A stretch of 31,347 nt of DNA, taken from the IMG/VR virus record IMGVR_UViG_3300031227_000255, positions 1 through 31,347 of that record; one strand, written 5' to 3'. Positions within the stretch are counted from its first letter, which is position 1; every line of letters starts with the position of its first letter. Shown piece after piece: positions 15,787 through 21,284 of the stretch. The position numbers were made by a program, and so were the translations under genes. Under the pieces are notes generated by a model, which ran no database searches, was not told where the DNA came from, and was given only the letters and a program-made list of their open reading frames with translations. The DNA is from a virus.

Positions 15787-16165
15787 TAAATACCCCCATG
15801 AATTTATCTAAAGATTTTTTAGGGATGAGAATTTGATTGTCAGCGGTACAGTAACCTTCCAGCCGTCCCGACTTAATCAATGTCTTTAGATAGTTAGGGG
15901 TATAGTTTAACAGAGATTGCACTTCAATTAAAGTATAAAATTTTTCATGTTGCGAAAGATCTCCAAGTTCTTCAAACGAAGGGAACCCAGCCTTGCGCGA
16001 ATGAAAAGTCATGATCTCGGCGTTGTCGAGGTAGATACGACTTCCAATTTTTTGTTTGGAAAATCGTCCTCGGTAGATCATCTGTCTCAACGCTTCCATC
16101 GAACGGTTAAGGACAGTGCACGCCTCTTGCGTCGTCAATAGTGTTTTTCCTTCATATTGTATCAT
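15767..16165 (-). CDS. Tandem helix-turn-helix (excisionase-like) DNA-binding protein
   Basis: This 132-residue protein contains two similar HTH_17/MerR-type units: LLTTQEACTVLNRS...RQMIYRGRF (about 8-35) and FYTLIEVQSLLNYT...LKTLIKSGRL (about 75-105), each followed by a strand that would form the wing. Such proteins bind direct or inverted repeats. I start at the ATG at 16,165, behind AGGAGG with an eight-base spacer; a GTG nine bases upstream lies inside that site. It follows the promoter at 16,211-16,240 that overlaps a palindromic element, so it may regulate itself. It could be a repressor or an origin-binding protein for the neighbouring prim-pol helicase. Confidence 0.72.
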   Translation of the reverse strand: MIQYEGKTLLTTQEACTVLNRSMEALRQMIYRGRFSKQKIGSRIYLDNAEIMTFHSRKAGFPSFEELGDLSQHEKFYTLIEVQSLLNYTPNYLKTLIKSGRLEGYCTADNQILIPKKSLDKFMGVFNEAEDL

Positions 16166-16202
16166 GTATATCACCTCCTAATTAGTAAACAATTCTCGAA
16201 TG

Positions 16203-16240
16203 TATGTGACATATTACCATAGATATCTAGGCTTTGTCAA
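16203..16240 (-). promoter_or_regulatory. Promoter with overlapping palindrome, upstream of the HTH gene
   Basis: On the minus strand TTGACA (16235-16240) is followed by 18 bases and TAATAT (16211-16216). The -35 overlaps the end of the 62-residue gene. TATGTGACATA (16203-16213), an odd palindrome with half-sites TATGT and ACATA, overlaps the start of the -10. This is a natural operator position for repression, possibly by the HTH protein. Confidence 0.55.
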
Positions 16241-16415
16241 GTTTTTTATTTATTGCTTCTTCAAACCGGGTAATAAACTCTTCCAAAAATTGCTTATGTT
16301 CGTATAAAGCAGTGCTAATAGTATTAGCTGCACTCTGCATAGCTCCCGCGGCGCTTTGCATATTATGTCCCGCGGATTTAACATCCTCAGAACCCTGTAA
16401 ATAAATATAGTCCAT
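16227..16415 (-). CDS. Hypothetical small helical protein
   Basis: This 62-residue protein is Ala/Ser/Gln-rich and helical, with a repeat pair NMQSAAGAMQSAANTIS and a C-terminal charged helix EEFITRFEEAINKKLD. Small proteins that open with Y(I/L)xGSEDV and continue with an Ala-rich helix occur in many phages, without a known role. The ATG starts one base after the SleB-like stop, with AAAGGAGAAT upstream. Its C-terminal codons contain the -35 of the next promoter. Confidence 0.6.
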   Translation of the reverse strand: MDYIYLQGSEDVKSAGHNMQSAAGAMQSAANTISTALYEHKQFLEEFITRFEEAINKKLDKA

Positions 16416-16416
16416 C

Positions 16417-16833
16417 TTATTCTCCTTTTGTAGTAATCCTCCTATAAAAGTTATGGTTTCCTTCTTTTGTTATGTAAATCATCGGAACGCCTTGCCACGC
16501 TTCCCGGCACACATCAAGATCAGAACACCACATATCAGGATATCCAAAACCCGCGCATACACCCGGCTCAAGAGCCCAATACAGAGCATCAATAGCGGTT
16601 TGACGCTCAACCCATGAAGGTGTTCGGGTCATTTCGGATCCGTTAACTCCGTATAATCCTTCCGGTCGGTATAATATACCGCAAGCAACTGCAACTTGCC
16701 CGGCAAGTGTTTCCCCAGCGGCTTCTCCTATTATAGCGTGTACCACTTGTTCGGTTGCGTCATTTAATGGTTGCTTCCACGTAAAACCGGACGTAAGCAA
16801 CAAAAGCGCTAACCCAATTATAAATTTTTTCAT
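16417..16833 (-). CDS. Exported SleB-like cell wall hydrolase
   Basis: This 138-residue protein opens with a Sec signal peptide (MKKFIIGLALLLLTSGF) and continues with the SleB/Hydrolase_2 core HAIIGEAAGETLAGQVAVA (E37 is the candidate catalytic Glu), then GILYR and a later TPSWV and CREAWQGVP. The family cleaves peptidoglycan glycan strands. The ATG at 16,833 overlaps the preceding 58-residue gene as ATGA and has GGAGGG upstream. A secreted hydrolase in the early block, far from the lysis-like cluster, is unusual. It may be an endolysin with a secretory signal, or an early enzyme affecting the cell wall. It is shorter than typical SleB proteins. Confidence 0.72.
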   Translation of the reverse strand: MKKFIIGLALLLLTSGFTWKQPLNDATEQVVHAIIGEAAGETLAGQVAVACGILYRPEGLYGVNGSEMTRTPSWVERQTAIDALYWALEPGVCAGFGYPDMWCSDLDVCREAWQGVPMIYITKEGNHNFYRRITTKGE

Positions 16834-17006
16834 TTTTCCCTCCAATAAGGTTTGTCTTGCTCACTCATTTTAATTTCAAAATCAGTTAAAACAATAACTC
16901 GCATATCCCCCACATGATTTTTGCGGTGAACAAGCGCTCTACCCCCACGGACGAATTCACAAACAAAGACGTCCGCTTCGTAATAGATTAAATCATCTTT
17001 ACGCAT
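16830..17006 (-). CDS. 58-residue hypothetical protein
   Basis: The ATG at 17,006 has a perfect AAGGAGGTG site, and the stop overlaps the SleB-like start as ATGA, so this small frame is convincing despite its size. The product begins MRKDDLIYYEADVFVCEF, is mostly beta with a few basic residues (GRALVHRKNHVG), and ends with a charged tail (SEQDKPYWREK). No family recognised. Confidence 0.65.
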   Translation of the reverse strand: MRKDDLIYYEADVFVCEFVRGGRALVHRKNHVGDMRVIVLTDFEIKMSEQDKPYWREK

Positions 17007-17055
17007 AGAGTTACACCTCCTTTAATGAAATTGTCCCGAACCCTGTTATATTATT

Positions 17056-17244
17056 TTACAGAGTTGCGGCTTCTAATTCCGCAGAATCAGGTTCACATTC
17101 CACTACAGCTTTTTCCCGATTGATAATATAAATATCCGTCCAGTCAGGATATTTTTTATTCGCAATCCTTTCCGCTTCGTCGAGGCTGTGCGCCATTATA
17201 ATATGCGGGCGCATCCTCGGCGCAAAAACTTTAAATTGTGACAT
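17056..17244 (-). CDS. Hypothetical 62-residue protein
   Basis: The start has an AAGGAGG site. The sequence has an N-terminal strand (FKVFAPRMRPHIIM), a helix (LDEAERIANKKYPD) and a second strand (DIYIINREKAVVEC), ending in an acidic tail. An alpha/beta compact fold is likely. It is one of a run of small early genes. No family recognised. Confidence 0.6.
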   Translation of the reverse strand: MSQFKVFAPRMRPHIIMAHSLDEAERIANKKYPDWTDIYIINREKAVVECEPDSAELEAATL

Positions 17245-17262
17245 AATTTTTAAACCTCCTTT

Positions 17263-17463
17263 TTAAAATCTTCCTGAGTTTAAAACCTCTTCTTGTTCTG
17301 TTTTTGGTTTGTTAAATCCTTCGTCAATACATATTTGGCAGATCGAGCCAGCGCTGTCCCTGTAGCCGTAAGCCCTCAAGCACCGCTCACCCTTTTTAAT
17401 AAGTATGAGGCATTGTTTACAGTGTGTATCTTTTAATGTTGGCTCTATTGATATTTTAATCAT
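17263..17463 (-). CDS. Small zinc-binding protein
   Basis: This 66-residue protein has CKQC (C15, C18), C28 and CQIC (C42, C45), enough for one four-Cys zinc site with treble-clef-like spacing. It ends in a polar tail. The start lies behind GGAGGT within the end of the preceding gene, overlapping it by eight bases. DNA, RNA or protein binding are all possible; no family assigned. Confidence 0.6.
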   Translation of the reverse strand: MIKISIEPTLKDTHCKQCLILIKKGERCLRAYGYRDSAGSICQICIDEGFNKPKTEQEEVLNSGRF

Positions 17464-17698
17464 GTTGCGTTACCTCCATAACTGTGACAAGGCTATGGTC
17501 AAATTTAGAATCGAAACCATATTTTTTAATAATTGGAATGTCCTTAGCTGTTAAGCCGACTTGCTCCATTTGAAGTAAATCATCCTCGCCGCACATTTTA
17601 TGCTTTCGGACGAGGTTTATATATTTGTTGTCAATCTCGACGTCGAATACGTCTTTATAATTTGCCCCGTCACGATAAAACAATTTAACAGTTATCAT
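17456..17698 (-). CDS. Hypothetical 80-residue protein
   Basis: The ATG at 17,698 has AAGGAGG eight bases upstream; a GTG nine bases further would lie in that site. The product begins with strands (MITVKLFYRDGANYKDVFDV) and a helix-rich middle (LVRKHKMCGEDDLLQMEQVG). It follows a 165-base structured leader, so its expression may be regulated at the RNA level. No family recognised. Confidence 0.55.
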   Translation of the reverse strand: MITVKLFYRDGANYKDVFDVEIDNKYINLVRKHKMCGEDDLLQMEQVGLTAKDIPIIKKYGFDSKFDHSLVTVMEVTQHD

Positions 17699-17707
17699 TT
17701 TTCCCAC

Positions 17708-17872
17708 CTCCTTTTTATATAGTGAGGTTGTTCAGGGTACAACCTCAAAAACCCTTGTTTAATACGTGGGGTCTTTAGCCCCGAAGCATGACAACCCCCC
17801 TTCCTTTTACATTTATAACCCAACAGCCCCGAGAATAAGGGGGCTGTTTCGCTCTTGTGAGCTCGTCAGGGG
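17708..17872 (-). promoter_or_regulatory. Structured leader with three hairpins in the early operon
   Basis: This 165-base gap has no gene. It holds three stems: AACAGCCCC / GGGGCTGTT (17822-17830 with 17840-17848, 9 bp, 9-base loop), GGGG / CCCC (17768-17771 with 17779-17782) and GAGGTTGT / ACAACCTC (17724-17731 with 17739-17746, 8 bp). The last stem ends 13 bases before the AAGGAGG site of the next gene. There is no T run, so a simple terminator is unlikely; a regulatory RNA leader or protein-binding site fits better. Confidence 0.45.
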
Positions 17873-18178
17873 TTAATAATTAAAACCCCCTCCCCCTTTT
17901 ATCATTTCTTTTAATTCAGTTTTATTTCTGAGAATAAAAACCCTTTGCTTTTTTTCAAATCGACTTTCAATAGCCCCGTTAAATGTTTTGTAGCTTGTTC
18001 TATTCTCTTGGTCTAAATAAAAACTACGCCAAAAATATTCATTGTTTCTTTTTACTAAAACAGATTGTCTGTTGCACCTTTCCACTAAATAGATTCTATT
18101 AGAACCCTCTTGCGATATCTCTTTTAAAGTTAAAGTTTCAATCGGGGCTTTTATTACAGCGTTGATTATTTCTTGCAT
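17873..18178 (-). CDS. Hypothetical 101-residue protein
   Basis: The start has an AAAGGAG site. The protein is an alternating strand-helix sequence, with IIKAPIETLTLKEI early, RIYLVERCNRQSVLVKR in the middle and a Gly-rich C-terminus (KGGGGFN). It is rich in Arg and Lys, so nucleic acid binding is possible. No family recognised. It precedes the structured leader at 17,708-17,872. Confidence 0.55.
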   Translation of the reverse strand: MQEIINAVIKAPIETLTLKEISQEGSNRIYLVERCNRQSVLVKRNNEYFWRSFYLDQENRTSYKTFNGAIESRFEKKQRVFILRNKTELKEMIKGGGGFNY

Positions 18179-18214
18179 GATATAAAACTCCTTTCGTTGG
18201 TTAAGGATTAAAAA

Positions 18215-18385
18215 TTAAAGGTCTTTTTCTGTTATTGGTTTTCCTGTTACATCAGCGACGGGGGTCAAATGGTCTTTAAATTCTTTGAACCACCCCAAAG
18301 ACCTCCCAAGAGAAATTATTTCCCTGTTAGGCATTAGAAGCACATTTAATGTGCAAGTGATAATTTGATTAGGTTGTTTTTTCAT
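18215..18385 (-). CDS. 56-residue hypothetical protein
   Basis: Its ATG overlaps the preceding stop as ATGA, and GGGGAAG sits just before it. The product begins MKKQPNQIITCTLNVLLMPN and has a Trp/Lys helix (GWFKEFKDHLT). Coupling and ribosome site support a real gene. No family recognised. Confidence 0.6.
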   Translation of the reverse strand: MKKQPNQIITCTLNVLLMPNREIISLGRSLGWFKEFKDHLTPVADVTGKPITEKDL

Positions 18386-18729
18386 TCTTCCCCATCCTCT
18401 TTTTTATCTTTGATAATTTCTTCCGCCCAAACTCTGAGCGCCTCCCAGTAACAGCAATCAAGACAAGCATTTCCAATCTTACCCGCAAGATAAGCCATAT
18501 CATCGTCGGACAAGTTGTCGATTTGTTTTTGGGTTAAGGTGTTTACTAAATCCCCACGGCTTAAACACGTAATAGGGAAGCCGTCACGCCACGGGTCGAG
18601 CGCTTCCTTTAAATAATTATAAGCGTCAAGCTCGAAGCGTTCTCTTTCTTTTGGGTTAGTTAAATTACAGCAAGCGTCTTTTATTCCTTCGGCTATGCTG
18701 TCAATGTCTTCTATTGTAATTGGTTTCAT
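18382..18729 (-). CDS. Hypothetical acidic helical protein
   Basis: The start is the ATG at 18,729, with GGGGG upstream; a TTG two codons earlier is less likely. The 115-residue product is helical and acidic (EDIDSIAEGIKDACCN, KQIDNLSDDDMAYLAGKI, RVWAEEIIKDKKEDGEE) with paired Cys at two places (CC and CLDCC), which may bind metal or form disulphides. No family recognised; the acidity and position suggest an early interfering protein, which is only a guess. Confidence 0.6.
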   Translation of the reverse strand: MKPITIEDIDSIAEGIKDACCNLTNPKERERFELDAYNYLKEALDPWRDGFPITCLSRGDLVNTLTQKQIDNLSDDDMAYLAGKIGNACLDCCYWEALRVWAEEIIKDKKEDGEE

Positions 18730-18731
18730 AA

Positions 18732-18941
18732 TCAAGCCCCCATTTTTTCAGCGGTTGCCTTACCACTAGGATAAGTTTTAACAAAACTCAACCTCCCACA
18801 AACTAAACATATTTTAACGGCGTCCCAATAGCCTCGGCTTGAAACGCTTCCTTTTTTTGGTTGAAGGATTAAAATATAATTATCACAATGCGGACAAATG
18901 TAAGTTGTTAGCTTCTCTTTATTATTAACCGCCCGCCCCAG
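18732..18941 (-). CDS. Small zinc-ribbon protein with unclear start
   Basis: A frame with no internal stop encodes TYICPHCDNYILIL and later CLVCGRLSFV, a CxxC...CxxC zinc ribbon, and ends with a TGA two bases before the next gene's ATG. Codons are clearly protein-like. However, no ATG, GTG or TTG lies in the frame upstream of the ribbon before a stop; only CTG (18,941) or ATT triplets are available. It may use a rare start, or be a remnant. The zinc motifs are solid, the start is not. Confidence 0.45.
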   Translation of the reverse strand: MGRAVNNKEKLTTYICPHCDNYILILQPKKGSVSSRGYWDAVKICLVCGRLSFVKTYPSGKATAEKMGA

Positions 18942-19218
18942 TATCGCAATGTATACGATATTTAAAACCCTTTATCTCTTCTTGTCCTTCTCTTATAACA
19001 GGGTTAAGGACGTCAATAATATCCATGGTATTCCATCTTAAATAATTAGTGGAGCGCACGAGCTCAACAAATAACGCCCATGATAAATCATATACCCCGA
19101 GCCTTTTACATTGATCCGCAAACCTTCGTTTTATTTCTTTGGCTTTTAAGTGTGTTGCTCCATCCCCGATTAATCCTTTTGTTGCGTCCTTGAGTGCTCG
19201 CTTGTGATTTAAATTCAT
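18925..19218 (-). CDS. Hypothetical 97-residue protein
   Basis: The start follows an AAGGAG site. The protein is basic and helical at the N-terminus (KRALKDATKGLI, KEIKRRFADQCKRLG), then a Trp/Leu-rich segment (SWALFVELVRSTNYLRW) and a C-terminal strand. A DNA- or RNA-binding helical protein is possible. It overlaps the zinc-ribbon frame by 17 bases at most. No family recognised. Confidence 0.6.
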   Translation of the reverse strand: MNLNHKRALKDATKGLIGDGATHLKAKEIKRRFADQCKRLGVYDLSWALFVELVRSTNYLRWNTMDIIDVLNPVIREGQEEIKGFKYRIHCDTGAGG

Positions 19219-19254
19219 TGGTTTTTTTCTCCTTCATTATCAGGTTAATAATAT

Positions 19255-19371
19255 TTAACTAATTTGTTTGCAGTAAATTGTTTCTGGAAACTTCGCCATC
19301 AATTCAAATAGATCACTGGCGCAAACTATTTGAATTGTGTCGGTCGCTGTTAGTGTAATTATTTCCCACAT
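19255..19371 (-). CDS. 38-residue first gene of the early block
   Basis: A short frame begins at an ATG behind AAAGGAGGG and reads MWEIITLTATDTIQIVCASD, ending in FPETIYCKQIS. It is the first gene after the early promoter. It contains a perfect 12-bp inverted repeat, so it may serve as a regulatory leader peptide or simply be a small protein. Ribosome site and position support it; no family recognised. Confidence 0.5.
   Translation of the reverse strand: MWEIITLTATDTIQIVCASDLFELMAKFPETIYCKQIS
19300..19337. repeat. Perfect 12-bp inverted repeat
   Basis: CAATTCAAATAG (19300-19311) and CTATTTGAATTG (19326-19337) are perfect reverse complements, separated by 14 bases. They lie inside the 38-residue first early gene. 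The pair can be a protein operator or an mRNA hairpin that controls early transcription. Confidence 0.75.
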
Positions 19372-19431
19372 GATTAAAGCCCTCCTTTCACTTATAATAT
19401 AGGGTTAAGGTTTTTTACTTTTGATAGTTAT

Positions 19432-19459
19432 AGTCTACCAGATATAACTAGAATGTCAA
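19432..19459 (-). promoter_or_regulatory. Early promoter candidate
   Basis: On the minus strand TTGACA (19454-19459, perfect) is followed by 16 bases and TAGACT (19432-19437, four of six matches). It lies about 60 bases before the ribosome site of the first early gene. The -10 is imperfect. Confidence 0.5.
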
Positions 19460-19520
19460 TAGATTATTATTTTGTCATGACCACACCTACAAAAGCACTT
19501 GGACGTAATATTGGTCGAGT

Positions 19521-19564
19521 ATCGAAGCACGCATTTTTATTTATTGGATTTTTAGTGCTTCGAT
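19521..19564. repeat. 10-bp inverted repeat with 24-base loop
   Basis: ATCGAAGCAC (19521-19530) and GTGCTTCGAT (19555-19564) are perfect reverse complements around an A/T-rich loop. No T run follows on either strand, so it is not a typical terminator. A regulator or replication-initiator binding site is possible. Confidence 0.65.
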
Positions 19565-19826
19565 TGTGTGCGGATGTAGTAATAGACGTTGAAATGTAGT
19601 AGTCTAGCTAAGTTCTTTAGGGGTAAGGGGTTAGCTCTGAAATGCTTCTATGTAGGTATTAAAATTAAAACATAATAATCAGTTTTAGTATTGTATAGTA
19701 TAGGGGGAAAGGGCATAGTCTATGCTCGAAGTCTTCAGATAATGCATTGCACTGCACTAACTTCGTCCATAATTAACACTCTTGGTGTTGTTGTTATGTT
19801 ATCCCTGTCCTATTTTGTTATGTTGC

Positions 19827-19848
19827 ATTATGAGCATATGCTCATAAT
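19827..19848. repeat. Perfect 22-bp palindrome
   Basis: ATTATGAGCATATGCTCATAAT reads identically on both strands (22 bases, no loop; shown here by its half-site ATTATGAGCAT). It sits between the divergent promoters, about 240 bases upstream of the virion-block promoter, and is a strong candidate for a dimeric regulator site. Confidence 0.8.
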
Positions 19849-20081
19849 TCATTTGCTCGTTGTGTGTGCTCCCTATCCTCACGCCCATGGAGAGAATAAG
19901 GAATCGACCCCCACCCCCTCATTTTTTCCGGGTGCATTGCATCCGTTAACCGGCCCGGTGTTGTATATAAAATATTACAGGACCCCCTCTTCCCCTCCCC
20001 CTCCTCTAAAGTACCTACTCTATATAAGACCCCCACCCCTTGTAGCTATAAATACCCTACCTACAATATACAGAAAAACCC

Positions 20082-20110
20082 TTGACAAATTTAAAAAAAT
20101 AAACTAATAT
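20082..20110 (+). promoter_or_regulatory. Virion-block promoter
   Basis: TTGACA (20082-20087, perfect) is followed by 17 bases and TAATAT (20105-20110). It lies 56 bases before the first virion-block gene, which has AAAGGAG upstream. The spacer and downstream region are A/T-rich. Confidence 0.7.
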
Positions 20111-20166
20111 AAAAATATAGAGTTGTTTGAAAACATCATAACAAAATACAAAGGAGATGATAAACC

Positions 20167-20847
20167 ATGAAAGGATTTAAAGTAAAAGTAGTTGGGGAGT
20201 ATTATGCACGCTCCGAAATCATGGGGGAGAAACGGATTGTTAAGCAATATGAGTTTGAGGCAAATATTCCGTCGCTGACCGCTGCTCTGTCTACGGTTAA
20301 GAATAAACTATTGACCCCTGTGCTATCAAAGGCGCACTCAGATTATATTATGTACCGTACATATCATATAACTGGGATCACTCCTCTCGACGAGGCTTCG
20401 AAACAGCAAATGAGAAAAGTTGAGATCGTGTATATGGATAGGACTTCTTTGGTGAGCTACATAAAGGATAACCTTCTTCCCGTCGATTCTCGATTATATC
20501 CTGATTTGTTTAAACTTCGTATAGCTGTTCAAGATGCGAAGACGGACCCCGACGCTTATTTAAAGAAATTAGAATTGCGACGACCTGACCTTGAAATGGA
20601 TTTGCAGATCGGGGACCTTAATCCGGAATTGCATAAGCAAGAAGAAACACCTCCGAGCGTTTCGATTGCTAATCAATCAAAAACAGAGACCGGTCCCTCA
20701 CCAAACGTGGATAAAAAAGATTTAACACCGGCGTCGATTGCGAAGCAAACAACAGAAAGGGTTGAGGGGTTGAACCAAGATATGATGAAGACCGGCGAGC
20801 ATGGTCCTTTGGATCAAACCGTTGATGAAGAACTAGAAGATATCTAA
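20167..20847 (+). CDS. Hypothetical protein ahead of the terminase
   Basis: This 226-residue protein is the first gene of the virion block. Its N-terminal part (about 1-75) is beta-rich with FKVKVVGEYYARSEI, its middle is helical (LFKLRIAVQDAKTDPDAYL), and the C-terminus (about 160-226) is polar and disordered. AAAGGAGATG lies upstream. The stop overlaps the next start as TAATG, coupling it to the terminase small subunit. It might be a packaging accessory or a small regulatory protein; no family recognised. Confidence 0.6.
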   Translation: MKGFKVKVVGEYYARSEIMGEKRIVKQYEFEANIPSLTAALSTVKNKLLTPVLSKAHSDYIMYRTYHITGITPLDEASKQQMRKVEIVYMDRTSLVSYIKDNLLPVDSRLYPDLFKLRIAVQDAKTDPDAYLKKLELRRPDLEMDLQIGDLNPELHKQEETPPSVSIANQSKTETGPSPNVDKKDLTPASIAKQTTERVEGLNQDMMKTGEHGPLDQTVDEELEDI

Positions 20848-21284
20848 TGGGTATTTTACAACAGCTTGCACAAAACATTAATCAGGTAGAGCGGGCTATG
20901 GATATTGTTCCCGTCGAGAACTACTCCACTAAATTAAAGTGGGTTGATGGGAAGCCAGTAATTATAGGCGCGCCGATAGTTGCGGGGCCGATGGACGGCC
21001 GGATGAAGATGTTGTTGTCTGAAGCAATGAATCTTCCTTATGACGGTCACGACCCACGCTATGTAGGATTGACTAAAGGTGAGGCGCTTATAATTGATCT
21101 CGTTGATCAAGCTTCTCGAGGAGATAAAGACGCGAGGAAAGAGGTCCTCGACCGTGCTCTTGGTAGACCAGTACAGAATATTAAGTCTTTGAGTGTACGT
21201 GGGACAATAGAGGATTTTCTTGATAACCTCGACCCAATAGAAACGATTGATGTGGTTAACGTTGACGACGTGGAGGATTTGTAA
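20847..21284 (+). CDS. Terminase small subunit candidate
   Basis: This 145-residue protein lies directly before, and is coupled to, the large terminase. Its middle has the pattern LTKGEALIIDLVDQASRGD...ARKEVLDRALGRPVQ (about 75-112), which recalls small terminase and DUF5681-like proteins, where a helical motif is followed by GRP-Q. It would bind the packaging site and deliver DNA to the motor. An acidic tail (VDDVEDL) ends it. Identification rests on position and the partial motif. Confidence 0.62.
   Translation: MGILQQLAQNINQVERAMDIVPVENYSTKLKWVDGKPVIIGAPIVAGPMDGRMKMLLSEAMNLPYDGHDPRYVGLTKGEALIIDLVDQASRGDKDARKEVLDRALGRPVQNIKSLSVRGTIEDFLDNLDPIETIDVVNVDDVEDL

Larger units (their letters stand above)
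19372..20166. other. Divergent control region, candidate origin or operator
   Basis: No credible gene lies in these 795 bases. The region separates the minus early block from the plus virion block. It holds outward promoters at 19,432-19,459 and 20,082-20,110, an inverted repeat at 19,521-19,564, a 22-bp palindrome at 19,827-19,848, two copies of TGCATTGCA (19,743-19,751 and 19,933-19,941) and a 25-base C/T-only tract (19,983-20,007). A replication origin is a reasonable inference but no known origin motif was recognised. Confidence 0.6.

Noticed and set aside
17822-17848. 9-bp hairpin as a terminator in the early operon
   Set aside because: No T run follows it on either strand; it is kept only as part of a structured leader.
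19691-20107. A 138-codon open frame on the plus strand in the control region
   Set aside because: It starts at a TTG without a ribosome binding site, has a Pro/Tyr-rich composition from C/T-rich DNA, and runs through the virion promoter; it is most likely chance.
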